The position numbers and the translations under genes were made by a program. A stretch of DNA of 64,000 nt from Streptomyces sp. NBC_01016 (GTDB lineage Bacteria > Actinomycetota > Actinomycetes > Streptomycetales > Streptomycetaceae). A model generated the notes under the pieces. That model saw only the letters and a program-made list of their open reading frames with translations, was not told the origin of the DNA and did not search any database. Positions 25,862 through 33,172 of the stretch are shown here, piece by piece (within the stretch, counting starts at the first letter, position 1; every line of letters starts with the position of its first letter). The DNA is taken from positions 4,712,001 through 4,776,000 of the forward strand of contig NZ_JAPEOQ010000001.1 in the NCBI RefSeq assembly GCF_026341035.1, in the 5' to 3' direction.

Positions 25862-26839
25862 TCAGGTCCCGGTGAGCCGCGCGACCACAGGGGCGAAGCG
25901 CTCCGCCTCGCCCTGCTGCACGGTGATGTAGTTGGCGCCGAAGCGCTCGCGCCGCTCCCGGAGGCGGTCGACCACCTGGTCGAGCGTGCCGATGAGCACG
26001 TTGGGGTGGTCGAGCAGGCCCTCCGACGGAACACCCAGTCTGTGTGCCACACGGTCCGCCGCGGACGCGGAATCATCAGTGACCCGTGCGAAGAACGGTG
26101 AACTCTCCACCTCCAGAGAGGAGATGCGTCCGCCCGCCGCCTCCCGCACCAGGCCATAGCGGTGCGCGGCTTCCTCGGCGGGCGTGCGGCCTGCGTCGTT
26201 GTGCGCGGCGAACGGTACGTTCGCGAGGCTCACGATGTCGGCCTCGCGCGCCGCGAACGACAGCACCCGGCGCTTGGAACCCCCGATCATGATGGGTGGA
26301 TGCGGGCGCTGTACCGGCAGCGGCAGACCTGCGTGGTCGATCGCGGTCACATGCTTGCCCCGCACGTCCAGCGACTCACCGCCCCACTGCGCCTTCACCA
26401 GCGCGACCACTTCGACGAGCTTGTCCACGCGCCGCCCCGCGGGCGCGAACTCAAGGCCCATGGCCCGGTATTCGGGCGCGCTCCACCCCGCGCCGATGCC
26501 GAACTCGAGTCGCCCGTCGGAGAGCAGATCGATCGTCGCGGCCTCCTTCGCCAGGACGTTCGGCACGTGATAGTCGACGCAGAACACCCGGCAGCCGACC
26601 CGCAGCGTGTCCGTCACGGCCGCCGCCGTGGCGAGCGCCGCGACGGGCGCCAAATGCTGGGCGGGCCAACGGGCTTCACGCTGGGCCGGACCGGGCCCGA
26701 GGTAGTGGTCGGCGAGGAACAGGGTGCTGTAGCCGAGGTCCTGTACGGAGCGCGCCGTGTCGCGCCACTCCTTCGCGGATGTTGCCTTCGTCGCCTGGAC
26801 GGCGAACCTGAATGGCTGCACACTTGTCACGCAACTCAC
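25862..26839 (-). CDS. LLM-class, F420-type oxidoreductase
   Basis: A 325-residue luciferase-like TIM-barrel flavin/F420 enzyme. PFRFAVQATKATSAKEW, GYSTLFLADHYLGPGPAQ, LRVGCRVFCVDYHVPNVLAKEAATIDLLSDGRLEFGIGAGWSAPEYRAMGL and IMIGGSKRRVL are typical of the mycobacterial/streptomycete F420-linked group. It could oxidise an alcohol, reduce an enone, or be a monooxygenase; sequence alone does not decide. Starts are GTG 26839 or GTG 26830. The upstream palindrome at 26843-26857 is shared with the divergent crotonase-Rieske operon. Confidence 0.88.
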   Translation of the reverse strand: MSCVTSVQPFRFAVQATKATSAKEWRDTARSVQDLGYSTLFLADHYLGPGPAQREARWPAQHLAPVAALATAAAVTDTLRVGCRVFCVDYHVPNVLAKEAATIDLLSDGRLEFGIGAGWSAPEYRAMGLEFAPAGRRVDKLVEVVALVKAQWGGESLDVRGKHVTAIDHAGLPLPVQRPHPPIMIGGSKRRVLSFAAREADIVSLANVPFAAHNDAGRTPAEEAAHRYGLVREAAGGRISSLEVESSPFFARVTDDSASAADRVAHRLGVPSEGLLDHPNVLIGTLDQVVDRLRERRERFGANYITVQQGEAERFAPVVARLTGT

Positions 26840-26842
26840 GAT

Positions 26843-26857
26843 AACTGTCCAGCAGTT
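26843..26857. promoter_or_regulatory. Candidate PaaX-linked operator A
   Basis: AACTGTCCAGCAGTT is a perfect 5-bp dyad (AACTG/CAGTT) with five central bases, in the 62-base divergent gap between the LLM operon and the crotonase-Rieske operon. A nearby CAACTCACG is shared with the promoter region of the Rieske gene. Confidence 0.5.
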
Positions 26858-26901
26858 GGGGCGCCATGCTCCGACCGCGGCGAACGGAATTGGGAGGGCA
26901 T

Positions 26902-27756
26902 GTGGTCAAGCGCGCACGTTTCGCCGAGTACCAGGACCGCTACCGCAACTATCGCTTCGAGCTGAGCGAGGAAGGCATCCTGTTCATGCAGTGCCACACC
27001 GAGGGCGACAGCCTGGTGTGGGACTGGAAGGCGCACGACGACATGGCCGACGCCTTCGCCGACGTGGCGGGCGACCGCGAGATCAAGGTCCTCATCCACA
27101 CGGGTACGGGCGCCAACTACAACGCTGACTGGGGTCGGTTGCCGAACGGCGAGCTCCCCGACCCACCCATGTACGACGCCATGCCGGGCGTGCGCGGACT
27201 GCGCAAGCTCGACGAGAAGGCCTGGTACAACCGCAACCTCATGTGGAACGTCCTCGACGTCGACGTACCCATGATCAGCGTGGTGAACGGGCCCTGCAAC
27301 ATCCACTCCGAGGTCCCGCTGATGGGTGACATCGTGCTGGCCTCCGAGGACGCCTACTTCCAGGATGTGTCGCACTTCCCGCGCGGCCAGGTCCCCGGCG
27401 ACGGGCAGCATGTGATCTGGCCGTTCCTCGTCGGCCACAACCGCGCCCGCTATTTGCTGCTCACCGGGAAGCGGCTCGGCGCGCAGGAGGCCAAGGAGTG
27501 GGGCGCCGTCGCCGAGGTGCACCCCAAGGATGCGGTCCTGGACCGGGCCTGGGAGCTGGCGCGGGAACTCGCCAAGCGCCCGTACCTGGTCCTGCGCTAC
27601 ACGCGGCAGTTGTTCACGCAGAACCTCAAGCGCGCCTTCCTCGACGAACTCGGGCACGGTCTGGGGCGCGAGACCTACGCCCAGCAGGAGTTCTTCCCGT
27701 TCGGCGGCGGCATGGCGCCCCTGGACCGGGCGTACGACGACGAGCCGTGGAGCTGA
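26902..27756 (+). CDS. 6-oxocamphor-hydrolase-like crotonase (retro-Claisen C-C hydrolase)
   Basis: A 284-residue crotonase strongly resembling 6-oxocamphor hydrolase of Rhodococcus, which opens a bicyclic beta-diketone. Shared blocks are HTEGDSLVW, AHDDMADAF, LIHTGTGANYN, IHSEVPLMGDIVLASEDAYFQD, SHFPRGQVPGDGQHVIWP and RARYLLLTGKRL. The His in IHSE, the His in SHFP and the Asp in PGDG match the catalytic residues of that enzyme (His122, His145, Asp154). So a non-CoA ring-opening C-C hydrolysis is more likely than hydration. GTG 26902 after gggaggg fits where homology begins; ATG 26866 is the alternative. The Rieske gene follows at 97 bases. Confidence 0.85.
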   Translation: MVKRARFAEYQDRYRNYRFELSEEGILFMQCHTEGDSLVWDWKAHDDMADAFADVAGDREIKVLIHTGTGANYNADWGRLPNGELPDPPMYDAMPGVRGLRKLDEKAWYNRNLMWNVLDVDVPMISVVNGPCNIHSEVPLMGDIVLASEDAYFQDVSHFPRGQVPGDGQHVIWPFLVGHNRARYLLLTGKRLGAQEAKEWGAVAEVHPKDAVLDRAWELARELAKRPYLVLRYTRQLFTQNLKRAFLDELGHGLGRETYAQQEFFPFGGGMAPLDRAYDDEPWS

Positions 27757-27774
27757 ACCGACCCGTAAATGCAC

Positions 27775-27814
27775 GACAGTTGTGTGGCGTACTCCACCTC
27801 TAACTGTCTACTAT
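27775..27814 (+). promoter_or_regulatory. Inverted-repeat operator and promoter of the Rieske operon
   Basis: GACAGTT (27775-27781) and AACTGTC (27802-27808) are 7-bp inverted arms 20 bases apart. Directly after the right arm is TACTAT (27809-27814), a plausible -10; no good -35 is seen, so an activator may be needed. The AACTGTC arm also occurs in the operator at 26843. The nearest regulator gene is the PaaX homologue of this operon. Confidence 0.55.
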
Positions 27815-27852
27815 CAACTCACGGTGACGCGTGACCCGAGAGGACATGGTCC

Positions 27853-29139
27853 ATGACGGAACTTCAGGAACGACTGGCCACCGGCAAAGGCAAGTTCACT
27901 CCGAACTACCCCGAACTCGGCACTGGCCCCGTCTCGTACGAGGACTGCGTCTCGACCGAGTTCTTCGAGGCGGAACGCGCCGCGATCTTCCAGCGGTCCT
28001 GGCTCTACGTCGGCCGCTCCGAGCAACTGGCCCGCAGGGGCTCATACTTCACCCGCGAACTGCCCGGCAGCCTCGCCTCGATCGTGGTGACCCGCGGTGC
28101 CGACGACCAGGTGCACGCCTTCCACAACGTCTGCGCGCACCGCGGCAACAAGGTCGTATGGCAGGAGCACCCGCAGGAGGAGAGCGCCGGGATGTGCCGG
28201 CAGTTCCACTGCAAGTACCACGGCTGGCGCTACGGGCTCGACGGGCAGGTCACGCACATCACGAACGAGCAGGAGTTCTTCGACCTCGACAAGAAGCGGC
28301 TGCGGATGCCGCCCGTGCACTGCGAGGAGTTCGCCGGCTTCGTCTTCGTCAATCTCGCCGAGGACCCGGTGCCGCTGCGCGCCTACCTCGGTGACCGGCT
28401 GCTCGAACTGGAGCAGTACCCCTTCGAGAAGATGACCCGGCGCCACGGCTTCCGCGCCCACATCAAGGGCAACTGGAAGCTCGCCGTCGACTCGGTGTGC
28501 GAGTGGTACCACCCGCCGTACGTGCACGCCCGGTTCATCGACAAGGACGTCGCCAAGGCCGAGAAGATGGTGCCGCCCGTCGACGCCTACCACTACGACC
28601 TGTTCACCCCGCACATGCTCACCTCGGTGCCGGGGCCGCCGCCGCTGCCGCCGCGCGAACCCGGTGTCCTCGGGCCCGCCTCGAACGATCAGAAGTGGGT
28701 GTACCGACTCTTCCGCGCCGGATTGTTCGGGCCCGACGACGTGCCCGACATCGGGCCGCTCCCGGAGTTCCTCAACAAGGGCCGGATCAAGTCCTGGGGC
28801 AACGACCAGTTCTGGCTCTTCCCCAACCTCTCCGTGCAGGTCTGGGCCCGCGGCTTCTACATCACGTACACCTACTGGCCCGAGAGCGCCGACTCGCACA
28901 TCTACGACATCGACCTGTACTTCGTGCCGCCCGAGAACGCCCAGCAGCGGCTCGCGCAGGAACTCGTCGTGGACAGCACCATCGAGTTCGCCATGCAGGA
29001 CGTCAACACCATCGAGGCCACCCACTCGGGACTCAAGTCCCGCGCCAACCGCGAGTTCCACCTCAGCGACCAGGAACTGCTCATCCGGCACTTCCACAAG
29101 ACCGTCCGCGACACCGTCGACGCCCACCAGGAGGCGTGA
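27853..29139 (+). CDS. Rieske non-heme iron oxygenase, large subunit
   Basis: A 428-residue ring-hydroxylating-type oxygenase. The Rieske cluster ligands are Cys94/His96 (CAHRGNK) and Cys120/His123 (CKYHGWRYG). The mononuclear iron site is DSVCEWYHPPYVH, giving two His, with the carboxylate ligand expected in EFAMQDVNTIE. The bridging acid just before YH is Glu in place of the usual Asp. It needs an external electron source; the only Rieske-type reductase in the window is at 51655-52674. It probably mono- or dihydroxylates the substrate before ring opening. Its stop overlaps the next ATG (TGATG). Confidence 0.92.
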   Translation: MTELQERLATGKGKFTPNYPELGTGPVSYEDCVSTEFFEAERAAIFQRSWLYVGRSEQLARRGSYFTRELPGSLASIVVTRGADDQVHAFHNVCAHRGNKVVWQEHPQEESAGMCRQFHCKYHGWRYGLDGQVTHITNEQEFFDLDKKRLRMPPVHCEEFAGFVFVNLAEDPVPLRAYLGDRLLELEQYPFEKMTRRHGFRAHIKGNWKLAVDSVCEWYHPPYVHARFIDKDVAKAEKMVPPVDAYHYDLFTPHMLTSVPGPPPLPPREPGVLGPASNDQKWVYRLFRAGLFGPDDVPDIGPLPEFLNKGRIKSWGNDQFWLFPNLSVQVWARGFYITYTYWPESADSHIYDIDLYFVPPENAQQRLAQELVVDSTIEFAMQDVNTIEATHSGLKSRANREFHLSDQELLIRHFHKTVRDTVDAHQEA

Positions 29140-29480
29140 TGACCACCACCGAACGGCTCCTGCCGGAGGGTTACGGCGAGCTCGAACCCTACGTCGACGA
29201 CTGGGCGCTGCCGACCCGGCAGGAGCGCTACGACATGCGCCTGACGAAGGACATGACGGAACTCGGCGCCTTCTACGACGCGATCGCGCCGCGCGCCGAA
29301 GAGGCCATCGCCCACCTCGACGGCCACGACCTCGATGCCCTCCCCGAACCCGAACTGCGCCTGCTGCGCCTGCTGTTCTCGATGATCCTCGTCAGTTACG
29401 CGGTGAACGTCTTCGAGCAGCCGAGCATCCCCGATGCCGGCGCGGCCTTCTTCGACACCCTCGTCGAGCCCGCGGTGTGA
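29139..29480 (+). CDS. Small protein coupled to the Rieske oxygenase
   Basis: A 113-residue, acidic, helix-rich protein, LLPEGYGELEPYVDDWALPTRQERYDMR followed by MTELGAFYDAIAPRAEEAIAHLDG and a C-terminal VSYAVNVFEQPSIPDAGA. No cofactor motif is visible and it is not related to the usual Rieske beta subunits (which are about 170-residue NTF2 folds). One-base overlap with the oxygenase gene suggests equal translation, so it may be an accessory or stabilising subunit. I do not recognise the family. Confidence 0.85.
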   Translation: MTTTERLLPEGYGELEPYVDDWALPTRQERYDMRLTKDMTELGAFYDAIAPRAEEAIAHLDGHDLDALPEPELRLLRLLFSMILVSYAVNVFEQPSIPDAGAAFFDTLVEPAV

Positions 29481-29500
29481 GGCCACGTACGCTCACGCCG

Positions 29501-30418
29501 ATGAATGCGCAGACTCTCGCCGACGTCGACCTGCCGCGCGCGCAGACGGGCGCCAACCCCCAGCACCTGGTCCTCGGCCTCTTCACCGACCACTGGTTCC
29601 AGGCCGAGGACGCCCTGCCGTCGGCGGCGCTCGTGGCGCTGCTGGGCGACTTCGGGATCACCCCCGTCAGCGCCCGCGCCGCAATCGGACGGCTGGCCCG
29701 GCGCGGCGTCCTCGATGTCCACAAGGACGGGCGCCGCACCTACTACCGGCCCGCGCCGAGCGCGGTGCGCCCGCTGGAACAGCTGCAGCGCCGCATCGTG
29801 AACTTCGGTGCGCGGGAGCGGGCGTGGGACGGACTGTGGACCACGGTGATCTTCTCGGTGCCCGACGACCAGCGCGACGCACGCCACGCCATCCGGCGGC
29901 GGCTCGGCTTCCTCGGGTACGCCGCCGTGTACGACGGGGTGTGGATGTCGCCGCACGCCGACCACGACCAGACCGTCGAACTGCTGGAGAGCATCGGGGT
30001 GCGCAGCGCCACCGTGCTGCGCTCGACCCTCACCCACGCCCAGGGCGCCGGCGACCCGCTGGGCGCGTGGGACCTCGACGCGATCCAGGCCGCCTACCAG
30101 GACTTCATTGCCGAGTACACCCCGCTCCTGAACCGGGTGGTCGGCGGGCAGGTCGGCTCGGCGGAAGCGCTCGTGGCCCGCACCACCGTCAAGGACGTGT
30201 GGCGCGAGCTCGTCGGCACCGACCCCGAACTCCCGGCCAATCTCCTGCCGGAGGGCTGGCCCGGCCGCGCCGCGCGATCGGTGTTCGCGCAGATCTACGA
30301 CACGCTCGGACCGCTCGCCGAGGTCCGCGTCCGCCAGCTCGTGGCCGAACGGCATCCGGCGCTCGCCGCGCAAGTGGGACATCGCACCACGGACGACGAC
30401 AAGGAGCCGCCACCATGA
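29501..30418 (+). CDS. PaaX-family transcriptional regulator
   Basis: A 305-residue regulator with an N-terminal winged helix of the PaaX type (PQHLVLGLFTDHW, then LVALLGDFGITPVSARAAIGRLARRGVLDVHKDGRRTYYRPA) and the PaaX C-terminal domain (WTTVIFSVPDDQRDARHAIRRRLGFLGYAAVYDGVWMSP). PaaX represses phenylacetate genes and responds to an aromatic acyl-CoA, so this protein probably senses a CoA ester of this pathway. It lies inside the Rieske operon, 21 bases after the small protein, and overlaps the next gene (ATGA). The inverted repeats at 26843 and 27775 are candidate sites. Confidence 0.9.
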   Translation: MNAQTLADVDLPRAQTGANPQHLVLGLFTDHWFQAEDALPSAALVALLGDFGITPVSARAAIGRLARRGVLDVHKDGRRTYYRPAPSAVRPLEQLQRRIVNFGARERAWDGLWTTVIFSVPDDQRDARHAIRRRLGFLGYAAVYDGVWMSPHADHDQTVELLESIGVRSATVLRSTLTHAQGAGDPLGAWDLDAIQAAYQDFIAEYTPLLNRVVGGQVGSAEALVARTTVKDVWRELVGTDPELPANLLPEGWPGRAARSVFAQIYDTLGPLAEVRVRQLVAERHPALAAQVGHRTTDDDKEPPP

Positions 30419-31182
30419 GCATCAGCAGTGCCGCAGACGGTCTCGCCGGCAAGGTCGCCGTCGTCACCGGCGCCGGATCGGGCATCGGCCGGGCGACCGC
30501 CCTGCTCTTTGCCGAACACGGCGCGAAGGTCGTCTGCGCTGACCGCAGCGGCGAACAGGACGCCGTGGCAAAGGAGATCGGAGGCGGTGCCGCCCTCGCT
30601 GTGCACGCCGACGTCTCGGTCTCCGTCGACGTACAGCACATGATCGGCGCTGCGGAGGAACACTTCGGGCGCCTCGACGTCCTCTTCAACAACGCCGGCT
30701 TCGGCGGCCCCCGAAAACCGCTCGCCGAGCAGGACGAGGCCACCTTCGACGATGTCATCGCCGTCAACCTCAAGGGCGTCTTCCTCGGCATGAAGTACGG
30801 CATCGCCGCCATGCTGCGTACAGGTGGCGGCTCCGTCGTGAACACCGCGTCGTCCGCCGCCCTCGTCGGCTGGAAGAAGCACTCCGTCTACGCGGCAGCC
30901 AAGGGCGGAGTCGTCCAGATGACGAAGTCCGCCGCACTCGACTACGCGACTCAGGGCATCCGCGTCAACGCCGTGTGCCCCGGCATGACGTGGACGGGGC
31001 TCTCCGGCGCGAGCACGGAGAACCCCGTGCCGCCGCCCGACGCCGTGATGAAGGCGCAGCCCATGCACCGCTGGGGACTGCCGTCCGAACTGGCCGCCGC
31101 CGTGTTGTTCCTGGCGAGCGACGCGTCGTCGTTCGTGACGGGGGTGGCGCTGCCGGTCGACGGCGGCTACGTGGTGGGCTGA
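30415..31182 (+). CDS. SDR-family alcohol dehydrogenase
   Basis: A 255-residue classical SDR with intact motifs: VTGAGSGIGRA, a DRS after beta-2 suggesting NAD preference, NNAGFGG, TASSAALVG with YAAAK, and FVTGVALPVDGG. It ends the crotonase-Rieske operon and would supply the ketone that the beta-diketone hydrolase needs. The ATG overlaps the PaaX stop. Its last 16 bases overlap the end of the convergent crotonase gene. Confidence 0.92.
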   Translation: MSISSAADGLAGKVAVVTGAGSGIGRATALLFAEHGAKVVCADRSGEQDAVAKEIGGGAALAVHADVSVSVDVQHMIGAAEEHFGRLDVLFNNAGFGGPRKPLAEQDEATFDDVIAVNLKGVFLGMKYGIAAMLRTGGGSVVNTASSAALVGWKKHSVYAAAKGGVVQMTKSAALDYATQGIRVNAVCPGMTWTGLSGASTENPVPPPDAVMKAQPMHRWGLPSELAAAVLFLASDASSFVTGVALPVDGGYVVG

Positions 31183-31958
31183 TCCGGCACCCAGTCGGGC
31201 TGTCGCTTCTCCATGAACGCCCGCATGCCCTCCCGCGGTTCGGGCGACTCCTCCAGTGCCCAGAACATGGTCTGGTGGTCGATGACGCCGTACCGCTCGT
31301 TGAGCATCCGCTTGACGTGCATCCGGGCCATCGGCGGCGTCCGCAGCACCTCCCGCGCCGCCGCCAGGGCCTCCTCCCGCAGCGACTCGTGCGGCACGAC
31401 GCGTGAGACGAGACCGATCCGCAGCGCCTCCGCCGCGTCGAAACGCCGTGCCGACAGCAGCAGATCACGGGCGACCGCCACCCCCACATGCGCGGGCAGC
31501 GCCGCCGCGAACGTCGCGTCCGGGATGCCGCGCAACAGCTCCGGAACCCGGAACGTCGCCCGGTCACTGACCACCGCGATGTCCGCCATCATCGCGATCA
31601 GCAGACCGCCGGCCTGACAGATCCCGTTCACCGCGGCGATCACCGGGGCGCGCGACTCCCGGATGGCGGTGAACGGCAGGATGTCGTGGCCGACGGCGGA
31701 CACGTCCGCGTCTCCGGGGTTCGCCCGGCCGCCCAGATCCCCGCCGGGCGCGAACACATCGTCCGTGCCCGTGATGATCAGCGCGGCCAGTTCCGGATCT
31801 GCGTTGACGAGACGCACCGCCCGCTTGATTCCGAAGTACATCGCCGGGGTCAGCGCGTTCCGCGCCTCGGGCCGATCGATGTGACACCACGCGATGACAC
31901 CGTCCCGCTCCAGGCGCAGTCCGCTCGTCCCCAGATCCCGCTCCGCCGCACCGCTCAC
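31167..31958 (-). CDS. Enoyl-CoA hydratase/isomerase family protein
   Basis: A 263-residue crotonase starting at a GTG that overlaps the CoA transferase stop (GTGA). Oxyanion-hole segments are DVFAPGGDLGG and NGICQAGGLLIAMMADIAVV; the first acidic position is Glu (RVPELLRG) and the second region reads IPDATFAAALP with Asp. The C-terminal MHVKRMLNERYG and EGMRAFMEKRQPDW are normal for hydratases. It is the final gene of the long minus-strand operon and overlaps the convergent SDR by 16 bases, so no terminator fits between them. Confidence 0.9.
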   Translation of the reverse strand: MSGAAERDLGTSGLRLERDGVIAWCHIDRPEARNALTPAMYFGIKRAVRLVNADPELAALIITGTDDVFAPGGDLGGRANPGDADVSAVGHDILPFTAIRESRAPVIAAVNGICQAGGLLIAMMADIAVVSDRATFRVPELLRGIPDATFAAALPAHVGVAVARDLLLSARRFDAAEALRIGLVSRVVPHESLREEALAAAREVLRTPPMARMHVKRMLNERYGVIDHQTMFWALEESPEPREGMRAFMEKRQPDWVPDQPTT

Positions 31959-33172
31959 GTGACCGCGCCCGCCTCTTTCAGGGCGAGGATGCGGTCCCAG
32001 TCCATGCCGAGTTCGAGCAGGATCTGCTCGGTGTGCGCGGCGAACTCGGGCGCGGGGTCCAGGTGGTCGAGCGGCTCGGCCTCGAACTGAACAGGGCTGG
32101 CGGCGAGTTCGAGGTTTCCGGCACGAGTCACGTACTTGTTGGCGCGCACCTGGACGTCCTCGCCGACCTGGACCGAGTCCTGGACGGGAGCCCACGGACC
32201 GGACAGGGTGACGAAGCGTTCGGCCCACTCGGCGAGCGGCCGGGTCGCGATGATCCCGCGGAGCAGTGCGACACCTTCCTCGGCGTGCTCGGCGATCAGC
32301 TCGGCCGTCGCGAAGCGCGGGTCGTCGGCAAGGTCGGGCCGGTCGACGTGCCGGCACACGTCCGCCCAGTACTTCTGCGGCTGCAGCATCACCAGGGACA
32401 GGTACCGGTCGTCGGAGGTGCGGTAGATGCCACTGAGCGGGTTGGCCATGCCGTTCGGCCCGCCCGGCATCGCCATCACCCACGGCTGCTTCTTCGCCCG
32501 CGCGAGCGCGATGCCGTGACCCATCGCCCACACACCACTGCCGAGGAGAGACACATCGACCACGGCCCCCTCGCCCGTACGCTCCCGCCGCACCAGCGCG
32601 GCCGCGATCCCGCCCGCGAGATTCGTCCCGGAGATGGTGTCCCCGTACGCGGGCACCGGCAGTGGCAGGATCCCGTCGATGGCCTCGGGAGTGATGCTCG
32701 CGGCGGCCGACGAGCGCGCCCAGAACGCCGTCATGTCGTAGCCGCCCTTGTCGGACTCCGGGCCCAGCGGGCCGAAGGCACTGCCGCGGGCGTACACGAT
32801 GTCCGGCTTGATCGCGCGGATGTCCTCGGGTTCGATGCCGAACCGGTGGCGCGCCCGCGGGAGGAAGCTGGTGAGGAACACATCGGCTCCCGCGACGAGT
32901 TCGTGCAGCACCTCCAACCCCTCCGGCTTCGAGATGTCGAGCCCGAGACTGCGCTTGCCGCGATTGGCGTGCTCGATGTTCGGGTTGGGCTCGCCCTCCT
33001 CGATGACGAACGCGCCGGTCCGGCGCAGGCCGCGCTGCGGATCCCCGTTCACCGCGTGCTCGATCTTGATGACATCCGCGCCCCAGTCCGCGAGGACGGC
33101 GCCGCCCGCGGGCACGAAGCCGTACATCGCGACCTCGATGACCCGGATACCTTCCAGAGGCTTCACACTCAC
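31955..33172 (-). CDS. Family III CoA transferase
   Basis: A 405-residue CaiB/BaiF protein. IRVIEVAMYGFVPAGGAVLADWGADVIKIEH, NRGKRSLGLDISKPEG and PAYGDTISGTNLAGGIAAALV, with the presumed catalytic Asp, define the family. The active-site neighbourhood (AYGDTISG rather than MADxxxG) differs from the three other family members in this window, so a different acid is likely handled. Its ATG overlaps the ALDH stop, which ties CoA transfer to aldehyde oxidation: the dehydrogenase would make the acid that this enzyme activates. Confidence 0.9.
   Translation of the reverse strand: MSVKPLEGIRVIEVAMYGFVPAGGAVLADWGADVIKIEHAVNGDPQRGLRRTGAFVIEEGEPNPNIEHANRGKRSLGLDISKPEGLEVLHELVAGADVFLTSFLPRARHRFGIEPEDIRAIKPDIVYARGSAFGPLGPESDKGGYDMTAFWARSSAAASITPEAIDGILPLPVPAYGDTISGTNLAGGIAAALVRRERTGEGAVVDVSLLGSGVWAMGHGIALARAKKQPWVMAMPGGPNGMANPLSGIYRTSDDRYLSLVMLQPQKYWADVCRHVDRPDLADDPRFATAELIAEHAEEGVALLRGIIATRPLAEWAERFVTLSGPWAPVQDSVQVGEDVQVRANKYVTRAGNLELAASPVQFEAEPLDHLDPAPEFAAHTEQILLELGMDWDRILALKEAGAVT

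Noticed and set aside
28664..29500. N-terminal extension of the PaaX gene into one long frame
   Set aside because: The extension is out of frame with the Rieske gene it overlaps and shows no similarity; the PaaX fold starts cleanly at the ATG at 29501.
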